A DNA stretch of 64,000 nt from Herbaspirillum sp. ASV7 (GCF_016429215.1 NZ_JAELUH010000012.1:18397-82396), one strand, 5' to 3'; positions 18,122-30,119 are shown, counted from the first letter of the stretch. Notes: generated by a model from the sequence alone, not told the origin. Translations and numbers: made by a program.

Positions 18122-18951
18122 GACGGCTTCCGGTAGATCGACGGCGAATGCATCTCCAGCGCCAGGTCCATGCCGTGCAGGGATTCCGAGTGCCCCACCA
18201 CCAGGTAGCCGCCCGGACGCAACCGGGCGATCACGTCGCGCAGCACCTGCAGCTTGGTGGCGCAATCGAAGTAGATGATCACGTTGCGCAGGAAGATCAG
18301 GTCATAGAGCCCATCGTCGAATTCATCCAGGCGCGTCAGATTGCGCTGGGCAAACTCGACCTGCTTGCGCAGCTCGGCCTGCACCAGGAAATGCCCTTCG
18401 TATTCCCCCGTCCCCATCAGGCAGTAGCGGCGCAGGTACGGGCGCGGGATGTTTTGCCCGCGCGCCAGCGGATAGAGTGCCCGGCGGGCGAAGCGCAGCA
18501 CCCGCATGCTGACGTCGGAACCGAACACCGACCAGGTTCCGGTGTTGCGATGGCGATCCAGCAGCATGGCCAGGGTATAGGCTTCCTCGCCGGTGGCGCT
18601 GGCCGCGCTCCAGACGCGCAGGTGCTGCTGGCTGCTCCACTGCGGCAGGAACTCCTCGACCAGGAAATCGAAATGCCCCTGCTCGCGGAAGAAATAGGTT
18701 TCGTTGGTGGTGATCAGGTCGATGGCGCGCTGGCGCTCCTGGGCGCCCTGTTCGCCTGCGATCAGTGCGTGGTACTGGCCGAGCTGGCGTAGTCCCAGTT
18801 CCTGCAGGCGCGACCCCAGGCGGCTTTGCAGCAGGGCCTTCTTGGACAGCGGCAGGTGCAGGCCGATATGCTGCTTGAACAACTGCTGGAACAGCAACAT
18901 GTCTTGGTCGCTGACGTCGTCTTCCGCGTGAATGCCGCTCCAGCCGTTCAT
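18118..18951 (-). CDS. cheR: Chemotaxis protein methyltransferase CheR
   Basis: A 277-residue CheR. The N-terminal helical domain is followed by the SAM-binding Rossmann domain. Recognisable are TTNETYFFRE, the SAM motif VWSAASATGEEAYTLAM, FGSDVS, the FLRNVIIYFD block and LRPGGYLVVGHSES. It methylates glutamates of chemoreceptors, here probably the MCP encoded two genes upstream. No TPR extension is present. It ends in an ATGA overlap with cheB and starts 5 bp after the cheW stop. Confidence 0.95.
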   Translation of the reverse strand: MNGWSGIHAEDDVSDQDMLLFQQLFKQHIGLHLPLSKKALLQSRLGSRLQELGLRQLGQYHALIAGEQGAQERQRAIDLITTNETYFFREQGHFDFLVEEFLPQWSSQQHLRVWSAASATGEEAYTLAMLLDRHRNTGTWSVFGSDVSMRVLRFARRALYPLARGQNIPRPYLRRYCLMGTGEYEGHFLVQAELRKQVEFAQRNLTRLDEFDDGLYDLIFLRNVIIYFDCATKLQVLRDVIARLRPGGYLVVGHSESLHGMDLALEMHSPSIYRKPS

Positions 18952-18956
18952 GGTCG

Positions 18957-19523
18957 CTACTCCCGCAAGCCGTCGCCGGGCATGCCGCCCAGCGCGTTCT
19001 CGGCACTCATGCCCAGCAGGCTGGCCAGTTCATCCAGCGACAGCACCCGTGGCACATCCAGCACCACGATGAAGCGCTCGTTGACGCTGATCATGCCGTC
19101 GATGAAATCGGAACGGATGCCGGCACCGAAGGTGGGACGCGGTTCGATATCGTCGACGTTGACATTGAGCACCGCACTGACCGCGTCGACCATGACCCCC
19201 AGCAGCAGCAACTGGCCCTCCTGCTGCAACTCCATGATGATGATGCAGGTGCGCTTGGCCTCCACCGTGGGCGCCCGGCCAAAGCGCGCCGACAGGTCGA
19301 TCACCGGCACCACCGAGCCGCGCAGGTTGATCACGCCGCGCAGGAAGCCCGGCATCAACGGCACCTCGGTCAGGCCACCGTATTCGATGATCTCGCGGAT
19401 GCTGGCGATGGGCATGGCAAAGCTCTCGGACCCGACCAGGAAGGTCAGGAACTGGCGGCTTTCGATGACTTCCTCCTGTTGCCGCTTCTTGAAGGAATCG
19501 CCATTCAACGACACACTGGGCAT
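18957..19523 (-). CDS. cheW: CheW coupling protein
   Basis: A 188-residue single CheW domain. Hallmarks are FLVGSESFAMPIASIREIIEY near the N-terminus, LPGFLRGVINLRGSVVPVIDLSARFG-type sequence (here MPGFLRGVIN), and the C-terminal DFIDGM and FIVVLDVPRVLS segments. It bridges chemoreceptors and CheA. The N-terminal 20 residues are a polar extension. It lies between the MCP gene (28-bp gap) and cheR. Confidence 0.94.
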   Translation of the reverse strand: MPSVSLNGDSFKKRQQEEVIESRQFLTFLVGSESFAMPIASIREIIEYGGLTEVPLMPGFLRGVINLRGSVVPVIDLSARFGRAPTVEAKRTCIIIMELQQEGQLLLLGVMVDAVSAVLNVNVDDIEPRPTFGAGIRSDFIDGMISVNERFIVVLDVPRVLSLDELASLLGMSAENALGGMPGDGLRE

Positions 19524-19551
19524 TGCCTTCTCTCCTTGCTGATCCCGCTCA

Positions 19552-21339
19552 TCAGAAACGCTTGAACGACGATTCGTCCACCGCCGCTTCGTCCTCGGCG
19601 GCGTCCAGCATCGACAGGCGGCGCATGCGCTCCTGCTTGCCGGTGCTGCCAGGACCGGGGCCCACCTTGGCGCTGCGCGGCGCGGACTTGTGCATCTCGC
19701 CCACCTGGAAGAAGCGCATCAGGTCCTGCAGATGCATGGCCTGGGCGCTCATCTCCTCGGAGGTGGCCGACAGCTCTTCCGAGGCCGAGGCCGTCATCTG
19801 GGTGGTCTGCGCCATCTGGTGCACGGCATTGTTGATCTGCTCCAGCCCGGTCGACTGTTCAGCCGAGGCGGCGGCGATCTCCTGCACCAGGTCGGCGGTC
19901 TTGCGGATCGACGGCACCATCTGGTTGAGCAGGCCACCGGCCTTCTCGGCCAGGCCCACGCTATGCTCGGCCACGGCGATGATTTCCTGGGCCGCCGTCT
20001 GTGAGCGTTCGGCCAGCTTGCGCACCTCGGCCGCCACCACCGCGAAGCCCTTGCCGTGCTCGCCGGCGCGGGCCGCCTCGATGGCTGCGTTCAGGGCCAG
20101 CAGGTTGGTCTGATAGGCGATGTCGTCGATGATGCCGATCTTGCTGGCGATCTGCTTCATGGCGGCCACCGTCTCGCGCACGGCTTCCCCGCCTTCGGTG
20201 GCGGCATGGGCCGAGAGGCTGGCGATGCCGTCGGTGGTGCGGGCATTGTCGGCATTCTGGGCGATGGTGGCGGTGATCTCTTCCACCGAGGCGCTGGTCT
20301 CCTCGACATTGGCGGCTTGCTGCGAGGCGCTGTGCGAGAGTGCCTGCGAGGACGACGAGATCTGCTCCGAGGCCGAGGCCAGGGCACCGGCGGTGCCGCT
20401 GACGTCGCCGATCACATCGGTCCACTTGTTGACCATCTGCTGGGTACTGTAGAGCACGCTGATCCTGTCGCGCTTGCCCAGCGGCACCGACACGGTGAGG
20501 TCGCCCTCGGCCACCCGGCGCAGCACGCTCATGGCGTCGCGCGGCTCGCCGCCGATCTGCGAACGGATGGTGCGATAGGCAAACCCCAGGCAGGCAAAGA
20601 GCAACAGCACGGAGGCGGTCAGCAGCCAGAAGATCTTCTGTTCGAGCTCCGCATATTCGCGCCCGGCGCGAATCACCTTGGCCTCGGTGCGCTCATCCAC
20701 CAGGCGCAGGAAATCGTTGACCGGGCTCATCACCTTGCCGAACAGGGCGCGGTAGGTCTGGTCGAACACCAGCTCCTGCGCCATGGCCTGGTTGGGCGCA
20801 CCGATCACGGTGAACTTGCCCTCGCCGTCATCGAACTCGCCCTTGACCGCATGGAAGGCCGTGATCTCGATGCGCGAGAGCTGGTCGGTGATGGACAAGG
20901 CCTCCTTCATCTTGGCCAGTTCCTGCTCGGTGAAGCCGGCGCGCTTCATCAGCTCGATCAGGGGCACCGCCTGTGCGCCAGGCTCCACCGGCAGCTTGCG
21001 GGCATTGACCAGGTCCCAGTTGAAGCGCTCGTAGTTGGCCGGACGCGCACGCTTGCCGTTGCGGATGTCCATGATCATGTAGTAGCGGTCCTCATCGTTG
21101 GGATCGCCCGTGGTCACATAGGCCCGCGCAAACTTGGTCATGTCCTCGCTGGTGCGGCGCAACTCATCGGCCAGCGCCGCCGAGGCATAGCGCGACTGGT
21201 GCGCCTGCTCCAGCGTGGCATTGGCATCCTTGAGCGTGTGGATCAGGCTGATCACCACGGCCACCAGGATGGAGACCACCAGGGCCAGCCAGATGAAGAG
21301 CTGCTTGATGCTCATTCTGTGGGTCATCGATACTTGCAT
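19552..21339 (-). CDS. Methyl-accepting chemotaxis protein
   Basis: A 595-residue transmembrane receptor. One membrane helix lies at about residues 14-32, a periplasmic helical sensor domain at about 33-255, and a second membrane helix begins at [25 protein letters not shown]-like region and a signalling domain follow, with the hairpin tip [20 protein letters not shown] and [13 protein letters not shown]. There is no C-terminal CheR/CheB-docking pentapeptide of the NWETF type; the tail ends SSFKRF. The ATG at 21339 has a GGGGAAG ribosome site; upstream in-frame sequence is not conserved. The ligand is unknown. The gene sits between cheA and cheW, so it is the cognate receptor of this array. 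Confidence 0.95.
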   Translation of the reverse strand: MQVSMTHRMSIKQLFIWLALVVSILVAVVISLIHTLKDANATLEQAHQSRYASAALADELRRTSEDMTKFARAYVTTGDPNDEDRYYMIMDIRNGKRARPANYERFNWDLVNARKLPVEPGAQAVPLIELMKRAGFTEQELAKMKEALSITDQLSRIEITAFHAVKGEFDDGEGKFTVIGAPNQAMAQELVFDQTYRALFGKVMSPVNDFLRLVDERTEAKVIRAGREYAELEQKIFWLLTASVLLLFACLGFAYRTIRSQIGGEPRDAMSVLRRVAEGDLTVSVPLGKRDRISVLYSTQQMVNKWTDVIGDVSGTAGALASASEQISSSSQALSHSASQQAANVEETSASVEEITATIAQNADNARTTDGIASLSAHAATEGGEAVRETVAAMKQIASKIGIIDDIAYQTNLLALNAAIEAARAGEHGKGFAVVAAEVRKLAERSQTAAQEIIAVAEHSVGLAEKAGGLLNQMVPSIRKTADLVQEIAAASAEQSTGLEQINNAVHQMAQTTQMTASASEELSATSEEMSAQAMHLQDLMRFFQVGEMHKSAPRSAKVGPGPGSTGKQERMRRLSMLDAAEDEAAVDESSFKRF

Positions 21340-21386
21340 GCTAGCTTCCCCTTGTACTTCCCTCGTTGACTGCCTCGTCACGCGCG

Positions 21387-23561
21387 TCATGATGCGATAC
21401 CCACGCCACGTTCGGCATAGGGCGCCGGATTGCCCTGTTCCTGCTGCTGCGTATGCTGCACCAGGTGCGGAATGTCCAGGATCAGTGCCACCCGGCCATC
21501 CCCCAGGATGGTCGATCCGGACAAGCCCTTGACCTTGCCGAACAGGCGTCCCAGAGGCTTGATCACCGCCTGGCATTCCCCCAGCAGGCCATCGACCAGC
21601 AAGCCCGCACGCAGCTTGCCATACTGCACGATCACCAGGCTGTTGCGTCCGTGCTCGCGGGCCGGCAAGTCGAACAGTTCACGCAGCGGCACGAAGGGCA
21701 AGGGCTCGTCGCGCACGGCCACGATATTGCAGCCGGAATGCTGGGGGGGCATGTCGATGCACTCCACCACCAGGTCCAGTGGAATGACGAAGACCGCGTT
21801 GCCCACCACCACCTGGAATCCGGAAATGATGGCCAGCGTCAGTGGCAGGCGGATGCGCACCACGGTGCCGCGTCCGCGCTCGGTGTCGATGGCGACCTCG
21901 CCATGCAGGGCTTCGATATTGCGTTTGACCACATCCATGCCCACGCCACGTCCGGACAATTCGGTTATCTGGCGGGCCGTGGAAAACCCGGGTTCGAAGA
22001 CGAAGCGATAGATCTCGGCATCGCTCAACTCGGCCTCCGGCGTGGCCAGGCCACTGGCGATGGCATGCGCCAGGATGCGTTCGCGATCCATGCCGCGGCC
22101 ATCGTCCATGACTTCCACCACGACACTGCCGGACTCGTGGATGGCGTTCAGTCGCAGCGTCGCCCTGGCCGGCTTGCCGGCGGCGATACGCTCGGCGGCC
22201 GGCTCGATGCCGTGGTCGATGGCATTGCGCACGATGTGCATGAGCGGATCGGCGATGCGCTCGATCATGGACTTGTCCAGCTCGGTGTCGGAACCGGTCA
22301 TGACCAGCTCGATATCCTTGTCCAGGTCGCGCGCCAGGTCGCGCACGATGCGCGGGAAACGCTGGAACACTTCATTGATCTGCACCATGCGCAGCGTCAG
22401 GGCGGCGTCACGGATCTGCTCCATCAGGGCGTCGATGGCCTGGGTGGCTTCCTCGAACTGGCTATCCTTGCGACGACGCGCCACCAGCCGCGCGCTGGCG
22501 CCGGCGATGACCAGCTCGCCCACCAGGTCGATGAGCTGATCCAGCTTGGAGACTTCGATCTTGATGAACTTCTGCTCATGCGCCCGGCGCTCGTCCAGCG
22601 GACGCGGACGCTGCGCCATGTCACCGGCGGCCACCGGCACCACCGGAGCCACCGCCTCCTCCACGCTGGCTGCACCGAGGCTGCGCCATTGCACCTCGCT
22701 GAACAGGTCCAGGCGCCGCCACATGCCCGCCAGGCGCGCCGCATCCTCCTGCGGCAACCGCGCCAGCACCTCGGCATAGGCCGACAGGGGGCTGCGCGGT
22801 GCCAGGATGTCGATGCGGCTGTCGTCGCGCACGAATTCGAAGACATCTTCCAGCGTCTGTCGCGAAGAGTCCGAGGCCAGGCAGATCTCCACGCCCAGGT
22901 AGCAGCTTTCGGCATCCATCTCGTCAGCTGCGGGAATGCCCGACTCCAGCGGCAGGATGGCGACGATGCGACCCAGCGAGCGCAGGTAGTGCAGGAAGGA
23001 CATCGGGTCCAGGCCGTCGCGCAATACGTTTTCGTTGAAGGCCAGCGAGAGGTGCCAGTACGGATAATCTGCCGGTGCCGCGTCGATGGCAGGCCGCACC
23101 AGCGACTCGCCGCCTGCGACCGGCGCCGCTCCTGACGGAGCGGGATCGGCGGCCGCGTCGGTGTGGACAGCAGCCTGTGCGACGGCCTCCAGCTCGGCCA
23201 GCAAGGTGGCGCGACGCTCGGGGTTGGGTTCCTGGTGTTCTTCGCCACGTTCGATGGCATCCACCAGTTCGCCGATATAGTCGCCACACTGCAGCAGCAG
23301 CGACATCATGTGACCGTTCAGCGCCAGTTCCTCATCGCGCACCTTGTCCAGCACGTGTTCGAGCTGGTGGGTGAAGTGGACGATGCTGTCGAAGGCGAAC
23401 AGGCCCGCCGAGCCCTTGATCGTGTGGGCGGCGCGGAAGATGGCGTTGATGCTTTCGCGACTGGGACCTTCCATCTCGATCTGCAGCAGCGCCGCTTCCA
23501 TCGCCACCAGCAACTCGCGGGCTTCCTGGACGACGGCATCGCGCGCGGAGTCCTTGCTCAT
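21387..23561 (-). CDS. cheA: Chemotaxis histidine kinase CheA
   Basis: A 724-residue CheA. The P1 phosphotransfer domain has [10 protein letters not shown] with phospho-acceptor His46. The dimerisation domain [10 protein letters not shown] and the ATPase domain follow, with the N-box [11 protein letters not shown]1 DDGRGMD and G2 [10 protein letters not shown]. The C-terminal CheW-like P5 domain starts around residue 595. The region between P1 and dimerisation (about residues 140-330) could hold a divergent CheY-binding P2 domain. Its start overlaps the STAS gene stop by 4 bp. Expected targets are the CheY-like protein, CheB and the REC-EAL protein of the same operon. Confidence 0.96.
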   Translation of the reverse strand: MSKDSARDAVVQEARELLVAMEAALLQIEMEGPSRESINAIFRAAHTIKGSAGLFAFDSIVHFTHQLEHVLDKVRDEELALNGHMMSLLLQCGDYIGELVDAIERGEEHQEPNPERRATLLAELEAVAQAAVHTDAAADPAPSGAAPVAGGESLVRPAIDAAPADYPYWHLSLAFNENVLRDGLDPMSFLHYLRSLGRIVAILPLESGIPAADEMDAESCYLGVEICLASDSSRQTLEDVFEFVRDDSRIDILAPRSPLSAYAEVLARLPQEDAARLAGMWRRLDLFSEVQWRSLGAASVEEAVAPVVPVAAGDMAQRPRPLDERRAHEQKFIKIEVSKLDQLIDLVGELVIAGASARLVARRRKDSQFEEATQAIDALMEQIRDAALTLRMVQINEVFQRFPRIVRDLARDLDKDIELVMTGSDTELDKSMIERIADPLMHIVRNAIDHGIEPAAERIAAGKPARATLRLNAIHESGSVVVEVMDDGRGMDRERILAHAIASGLATPEAELSDAEIYRFVFEPGFSTARQITELSGRGVGMDVVKRNIEALHGEVAIDTERGRGTVVRIRLPLTLAIISGFQVVVGNAVFVIPLDLVVECIDMPPQHSGCNIVAVRDEPLPFVPLRELFDLPAREHGRNSLVIVQYGKLRAGLLVDGLLGECQAVIKPLGRLFGKVKGLSGSTILGDGRVALILDIPHLVQHTQQQEQGNPAPYAERGVGIAS

Positions 23562-23929
23562 GCGCCCTCCTCGGCCAGGCTCTGGCCGGCATGGCCGCCA
23601 TCATCGTCCTCACTGCTGCCTTCCATGGGAGGCGTCTGGAAGCGCTCATGCAGCTGCAGCAGGTCGAACGCGGCCAGCACGGCCGGGCTGCACGGTCCCA
23701 GTTCCAGTTGGCGCGCACTGGCATCGAGCTCACGACGCAACAGCAGCAGCAACTGGATGCCGGCCGTGTCGATCTCATCCACGGCCGATGTGTCCAGCAC
23801 CACCACCCGCTGTGCCTGCGCGAGCGCATGCAACAGCTCCGGCTTGCGCTCGGCGGCCTGGAAAATGGTCAGGCTGCCACGCAAGGTGAGCTGCAACTTG
23901 TCCTCTTGCACGGTGTACTTCAGCGGCAT
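23558..23929 (-). CDS. STAS-domain protein
   Basis: A 123-residue STAS protein of the anti-anti-sigma type. The core SAVDEIDTAGIQLLLLLRREL matches the STAS motif, but the position of the phosphorylated Ser in SpoIIAA-like proteins (the second residue of DSSG) is Ala here (DTAG), so regulation by an anti-sigma kinase at that site is unlikely. An acidic tail (GSSEDDDGG) follows. It lies between cheY and cheA, overlapping cheA by 4 bp, so it probably belongs to the array or its output. The region upstream is in frame with the cheY stop codon; see the repeat at 23942-23977. Confidence 0.88.
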   Translation of the reverse strand: MPLKYTVQEDKLQLTLRGSLTIFQAAERKPELLHALAQAQRVVVLDTSAVDEIDTAGIQLLLLLRRELDASARQLELGPCSPAVLAAFDLLQLHERFQTPPMEGSSEDDDGGHAGQSLAEEGA

Positions 23930-23941
23930 CGTCTTGCTCTC

Positions 23942-23977
23942 AACTTTCTCAACTTTCTCTGCTTTCTCGGCTTTCCC
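23942..23977 (-). repeat. Four 9-bp tandem repeats between cheY and the STAS gene
   Basis: On the minus strand the units are GGGAAAGCC, GAGAAAGCA, GAGAAAGTT and GAGAAAGTT. They keep the reading frame of both the cheY stop (23992-23990) and the STAS ATG (23929), and would encode a GKAEKAEKVEKV-type charged helix if translated. They are purine-rich and also supply the ribosome-binding region of the STAS gene. Confidence 0.8.
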
Positions 23978-23989
23978 TGCGGTCCTGGC

Positions 23990-24358
23990 CTAGGGCTGTA
24001 CCAGCTTGGCCACGGCGTCGAGCAACACCGGCGGCTGGAAAGGCTTGTGGACCCAGGCCCGGATTCCGGCGGCCTTGCCTTCCTGCTTGCGGGCATCGCT
24101 GCTTTCCGTTGTCAGCATGATGACCGGCGTGAACTTGTAGGCCGGTATCTGCTTCATCTCGCGCACGAAGGACAGGCCGTCGAGGTTGGGCATGTTCAGG
24201 TCGGAGATGACCAGGTTGAACTTGCGTCCGTCCAGCTTGGCCAACGCCTGCTTGCCGTCGGCGGCTTCCTCGACGTGATAGCCGGCACTCTTCAGGGCTG
24301 CCGTGATGGTCTGGCGCAGGCTGAACGAGTCGTCGACGATCAATATGCTTTTTTCCAT
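23990..24358 (-). CDS. CheY-like single-domain response regulator
   Basis: A 122-residue receiver domain with all active-site residues: Asp9/Asp10 (IVDDS), phospho-acceptor Asp53 (ISDLNMPNLDG), Thr84 (MLTTES) and Lys105 (VHKPF). It has no output domain, so it acts through protein binding, e.g. to the flagellar switch or another target. It lies 9 bp after the CheZ-like membrane protein gene and upstream of STAS and cheA. The sequence is of the type found in accessory chemosensory clusters, so a non-flagellar output cannot be excluded. Confidence 0.94.
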   Translation of the reverse strand: MEKSILIVDDSFSLRQTITAALKSAGYHVEEAADGKQALAKLDGRKFNLVISDLNMPNLDGLSFVREMKQIPAYKFTPVIMLTTESSDARKQEGKAAGIRAWVHKPFQPPVLLDAVAKLVQP

Positions 24359-24367
24359 CGTGCTTCC

Positions 24368-25438
24368 TCAGAAGAAGTCTACTTGCGAAGAAGGTGCCTG
24401 GCCGCCCTGCTGGCCGGCGTGCACCTGGCGTTGTTCCTGCGTGGTATAGGTCTTTTCCAGGTCGGCCAGCCATTGCTGGGAGGTCGGCAAGCTCGCTGCG
24501 TCGGCGTCGGCAGCTTCGCGCAGGCGCACGATATCCAGTTGTACATGATCGAGGATCTGGCTGATGCGGTCCTGGAACTGCAGTTGCACCAGGATGTCGC
24601 TGACCTCGCGGTCGACTTCGCGGCCCTCGTCCTGCAATTGCTCGACGGTCGTACTCAGTTTCATCGCCGACTGGCGGAAATCGGCGATCACGCGATCGAT
24701 CACGGCGCGCGTGTTCTCGACGATCTCGCCGCCGGCCGGATCCTCGGCGCTCGCGCCGATGGCGGCCAGGATCTGCTGGCGCGTGTTCTTGGCGCGGGCC
24801 GCGATCTGGCGGCTGTTCTCGGCCGAACGCTCGGCCAGTTCCTGCCAGCTCTGTTCGCTGCTGAGCAGGTCGGTCACGCCGGTCTGCCCGGCCAGTTGCT
24901 CGTTCTGCTGCGCCAGCCGACGGATCTCGTCGTTGCCGGACATCACCGCATCGAAGCGGCTGGCCAGGGCCTGGCGTTGTGCCAGCATGCCTTCGAGCGC
25001 CACGGCGACGCTGCCCAGCTGCTCGGCAGCATGTTCGACGGTCTGCAAGATCTCGCCGCTGGCGCCCTGACGCGCCGGATCCAGCGCCTGGCCCAGCCGT
25101 TCGTGGATGCCCACGAAACGCGCCGAGAGGCTATCGATGGCCGACTGCGTCTGGGCGCGAGCCAATTGCACGTTGCCGCGCCATACCGGCAGGACATCCC
25201 GCAAGAGGCCTGCCAGTCGGCCGTCAACCGACAAGACCGCTTCGGGCATGGAGCGTGCAGGTCCTTCAGCCGGGGCCGCCGACGGGGCGGGCAACGGCAG
25301 GCAGGTCAGATAAAAGGCAGCGCCGATGAGCAAGCCCACCAGGGCACCCAGCCACCAATGCTGCGCCAGCATCATGAACAGCAACAGGTTCACCATGCAC
25401 AGCACCGGCAAGATATTGCGAAGCGATTTCAAAGCCAC
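24368..25438 (-). CDS. Membrane-anchored CheZ-like chemotaxis protein
   Basis: A 356-residue protein. Two hydrophobic segments lie at about residues 8-24 and 28-47, then a Pro-rich stretch, then a long helical region that lacks the chemoreceptor hairpin tip. Near the C-terminus, LVQLQFQDRISQILDHV fits the CheZ catalytic motif FQDxxxQ, where Asp and Gln dephosphorylate CheY-P. The extreme C-terminus SSQVDFF resembles the CheY-binding tail of CheZ. The start is a GTG at 25438; a later Met15 is possible but would remove part of the first helix. It is the first gene after the sigma-28 type promoter, 9 bp before cheY. CheZ identity is inferred from motifs. Confidence 0.72.
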   Translation of the reverse strand: MALKSLRNILPVLCMVNLLLFMMLAQHWWLGALVGLLIGAAFYLTCLPLPAPSAAPAEGPARSMPEAVLSVDGRLAGLLRDVLPVWRGNVQLARAQTQSAIDSLSARFVGIHERLGQALDPARQGASGEILQTVEHAAEQLGSVAVALEGMLAQRQALASRFDAVMSGNDEIRRLAQQNEQLAGQTGVTDLLSSEQSWQELAERSAENSRQIAARAKNTRQQILAAIGASAEDPAGGEIVENTRAVIDRVIADFRQSAMKLSTTVEQLQDEGREVDREVSDILVQLQFQDRISQILDHVQLDIVRLREAADADAASLPTSQQWLADLEKTYTTQEQRQVHAGQQGGQAPSSQVDFF

Positions 25439-25516
25439 TATCCCAGGTCATAGTTCGTTATTGTCGTTGCGACCGGCCTGCTCTGCCCGGACGCGCGCAG
25501 CTCTCCTCCATCGACG

Positions 25517-25543
25517 TTATCGGCAAGCGAAGGGCGATCTTTT
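25517..25543 (-). promoter_or_regulatory. Sigma-28 (FliA) type promoter of the chemosensory operon
   Basis: On the minus strand the -10 box GCCGATAA (25524-25517) is a perfect flagellar-sigma match. Exactly 11 nt upstream the -35 region AAAAGATC (25543-25536) keeps the AAAG core of TAAAGTTT. It lies about 80 bp before the first gene. It implies co-expression with late flagellar genes. The rest of 25439-25858 (420 bp) also serves panB, for which no clear promoter is seen beyond a TACAAT at 25771-25776. Confidence 0.7.
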
Positions 25544-25858
25544 GGCGCAAAACCAAAGATTTAAATCGTTTTTCACTTGTTTCAGGCCTCGCCCTGCACG
25601 GCGAGCGCAATGGTGGCCAGCCTATTGTGCTGGTTGCCAGGGGCTGCCCTTGCGAGGAATAAAGGGCTAATTCGGGCTGTTTATCCTTCACATGGGAAAA
25701 ACCGCCAAAAAATATCAATCAGGCAATACAGTGCTTGCACCCCGCCGCCGCCGGGCCACCTGAAATCAACTACAATGCCCGACCGGCGCGCCCGCTGGAG
25801 TGCGCACCAGGATGATGCGCGGCAAGCGCGTCTTACTCGTTGAGGAGGTTCAATACCA

Positions 25859-26686
25859 ATGGCAGGCTATCTTCAGGAATCCGGCGCCGTACGCGCCAAG
25901 CCGGTGACGACACTTACCCTGCAGGCCATGCGCGCCCGCGGCGACAAGATCAGCATGTTGACCTGTTATGACGCCAGCTTCGCGACCTTGATGGAACGTG
26001 CAGGACTGGAAACGGTTCTCATTGGCGACTCGCTGGGCATGGTGTGCCAGGGACACGATTCGACCCTGCCGGTCAGCATCACCGATATCGCCTACCACAC
26101 CGCCAGCGTGGCGCGCGGCACCAGTACCATGCTGGTGATCGCCGACCTGCCCTTCGGTACCTATCCCACGCGCGAAGAGGCCTTCCGCAATGCGGCCCTG
26201 CTGATGCAGGCCGGCGCGCAGATGGTCAAGCTCGAAGGCGGGGTCTGGCTGGCTGACACCATCAGCTTCCTGACCCAGCGCGGCATTCCGGTCTGCGCCC
26301 ATATCGGCCTCACGCCGCAGTCGGTGCACCAGCTGGGCGGCTTCAAGGTGCAGGGCAAGACCAGCGACGGCGCCACGCAACTGCACGCCGACGCCCTGGC
26401 GGTGCAGCAGGCCGGCGCCTCCCTGGTGGTGATCGAGGCAGTGCCGGCGGCACTGGGCAAGGAAGTCACCGACCGTCTGGCCATTCCCACCATCGGCATT
26501 GGTGCCGGCCCCGATTGCTCGGGCCAGGTGCTGGTGATGCACGACATGCTGGGGGTATTCCCAGGCCACAAGAGCCGTTTCGTGCGCAACTTCATGGAAG
26601 GTGCCGATGGCATCGAGGCGGCCGTGAAGGCCTATGTGGCGGCGGTCAAGGACGGCAGCTTCCCGGCGCCGGAGCATTGCTTCTGA
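25859..26686 (+). CDS. panB: 3-methyl-2-oxobutanoate hydroxymethyltransferase
   Basis: A 275-residue PanB making ketopantoate for pantothenate and CoA. Motifs: [55 protein letters not shown], and [20 protein letters not shown]. The ATG at 25859 has the strong site GAGGAGGTTC upstream. It is not followed by panC here; the next gene, dnaJ, is convergent across a bidirectional terminator. It is divergent from the chemosensory operon. Confidence 0.96.
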   Translation: MAGYLQESGAVRAKPVTTLTLQAMRARGDKISMLTCYDASFATLMERAGLETVLIGDSLGMVCQGHDSTLPVSITDIAYHTASVARGTSTMLVIADLPFGTYPTREEAFRNAALLMQAGAQMVKLEGGVWLADTISFLTQRGIPVCAHIGLTPQSVHQLGGFKVQGKTSDGATQLHADALAVQQAGASLVVIEAVPAALGKEVTDRLAIPTIGIGAGPDCSGQVLVMHDMLGVFPGHKSRFVRNFMEGADGIEAAVKAYVAAVKDGSFPAPEHCF

Positions 26687-26732
26687 TCCGGTGACACCGA
26701 CGGGCTGATGCGGCCTGTGGATAAGAAATAAG

Positions 26733-26766
26733 AAAACGGCCAGCGAATCGCTGGCCGTTTTGCTTT
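26733..26766. terminator. Bidirectional terminator between panB and dnaJ
   Basis: AAAACGGCCAGCG (26733-26745), loop AAT, CGCTGGCCGTTTT (26749-26761): a perfect 13-bp stem with T-rich continuation on both strands. Confidence 0.9.
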
Positions 26767-26787
26767 GTTGCTAAGGGTCGTACCGGA

Positions 26788-27918
26788 TTACTCGAAGAAT
26801 TCCTTGACCTTGTCCTTCCAGGTCTTGGTCTGCGGGCTGTGCTTGGCGCCGCCTTCGGTGGTGAGCTGCTCGAACTCGCGCAGCAATTCCTTCTGGCGCT
26901 CGGTCAGCTTGACCGGGGTTTCCACCACGACGTGGCAGAACAGGTCGCCCGGGAAGCCCGAACGCACGCCCTTGATACCCTTGCCGCGCAGACGGAAGGT
27001 CTTGCCGCTCTGGGTACCTTCAGGAATCGAGAAGGAGGCCTTGCCGTTGAGCGTGGGCGCTTCGATCTCGCCGCCCAGGGCGGCCTTGGCGAAGGAAATC
27101 GGCATCTCGCAATGCAGGTCGTCACCATCGCGCTGGAACACATCGTGAGGCTTGATGTGGATTTCCACATACAGGTCGCCCGGAGGACCGCCGTTGACAC
27201 CCGGCTCGCCATTGCCCGAGGAACGGATGCGCATGCCGTCGTCGATGCCTTCGGGGATCTTCACTTCCAGCGTCTTGTTGCGCTTGATGCGACCGGCGCC
27301 TGCGCAGGTGGTGCAGGGTTCCGGGATGACCTTGCCGCTGCCGTGGCACTTGGGGCAGGTCTGCTGGATGCTGAAGAAGCCCTGCTGCATGCGCACCTGG
27401 CCGTGGCCACCGCAGGTCGAGCAGGTCACCGGCGAGGTCCCGGGCTTGGCGCCGCTGCCGTGGCAGGTGTCGCACTGATCCCAGGAGGGCACGCGGATGG
27501 TGGTGTCGAAGCCGTGGGCGGCTTGTTCCAGGGTGATTTCCAGGTTGTAGCGCAGGTCGGCGCCGCGATAGACCTGCGGGCCGGCATTGCGCCCGCCACG
27601 TCCGCCGCCGCCACCGAAGATGTCGCCGAAGATGTCGCCGAAGGCATCGGCAAAGCCGCCCGCGCCGGCACCACCGCCTGCTCCCATGTTGGGATCGACA
27701 CCGGCGTGTCCATAGCGGTCGTAGGCCTCGCGCTTCTGCGGGTCCGACAGCATCTCGTAGGCTTCCTTGACCTCCTTGAACTTGTCTTCCGCTCCCTTGC
27801 TGTCGGGGTTGCGGTCAGGATGGTACTTCATCGCCAGCTTGCGATAAGCCTTCTTGATCTCGTCGTCGGTGGCGTTCTTGGCCAGTCCGAGCACTTCGTA
27901 AAAATCGCGTTTTGCCAT
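26788..27918 (-). CDS. dnaJ: Chaperone protein DnaJ
   Basis: A 376-residue type I J-protein, co-chaperone that stimulates the DnaK ATPase and delivers unfolded substrates. The J-domain carries the HPD motif in [11 protein letters not shown] Gly/Phe-rich region follows (about residues 75-120). The zinc-binding domain has four CxxCxGxG repeats ([32 protein letters not shown]). Substrate-binding and dimerisation domains complete the protein. It lies 251 bp downstream of dnaK, separated by a terminator-like hairpin, so its level may be set below that of dnaK. No sigma-32 motif is seen directly upstream. Confidence 0.97.
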   Translation of the reverse strand: MAKRDFYEVLGLAKNATDDEIKKAYRKLAMKYHPDRNPDSKGAEDKFKEVKEAYEMLSDPQKREAYDRYGHAGVDPNMGAGGGAGAGGFADAFGDIFGDIFGGGGGRGGRNAGPQVYRGADLRYNLEITLEQAAHGFDTTIRVPSWDQCDTCHGSGAKPGTSPVTCSTCGGHGQVRMQQGFFSIQQTCPKCHGSGKVIPEPCTTCAGAGRIKRNKTLEVKIPEGIDDGMRIRSSGNGEPGVNGGPPGDLYVEIHIKPHDVFQRDGDDLHCEMPISFAKAALGGEIEAPTLNGKASFSIPEGTQSGKTFRLRGKGIKGVRSGFPGDLFCHVVVETPVKLTERQKELLREFEQLTTEGGAKHSPQTKTWKDKVKEFFE

Positions 27919-28090
27919 GTTGTATAACCCACCTTGTTATTGTGTTCCGTCGCCCTTGCGATGGCCTGCATCTGCGGCCGCGCAAGCACGACCGGAAACC
28001 AACAATGTGAAAAAGCCGAGTTCAGCTTTTGACCGCAGACTCGGCGTACCGGCCTGGCCGGAAAACAGACCCGGCCGGGTGGATGCTTCT

Positions 28091-28128
28091 AAAAATCGGC
28101 CCGGGCTGCGGAAAAACCGCACCCGGGC
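28091..28128 (-). terminator. Intrinsic terminator between dnaK and dnaJ
   Basis: Minus-strand stem GCCCGGGTGCGG / CCGCAGCCCGGGC (28128-28117 and 28111-28099) with a TTTTT loop, one mismatch or bulge, followed by a T-run at 28095-28091. It ends the dnaK message or lets only part of it continue into dnaJ. Confidence 0.65.
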
Positions 28129-28169
28129 GCGAGCGCTGACGTCAGGTGAAACGACGCGTCAGTCCCGGA

Positions 28170-30119
<1,950 letters not shown>

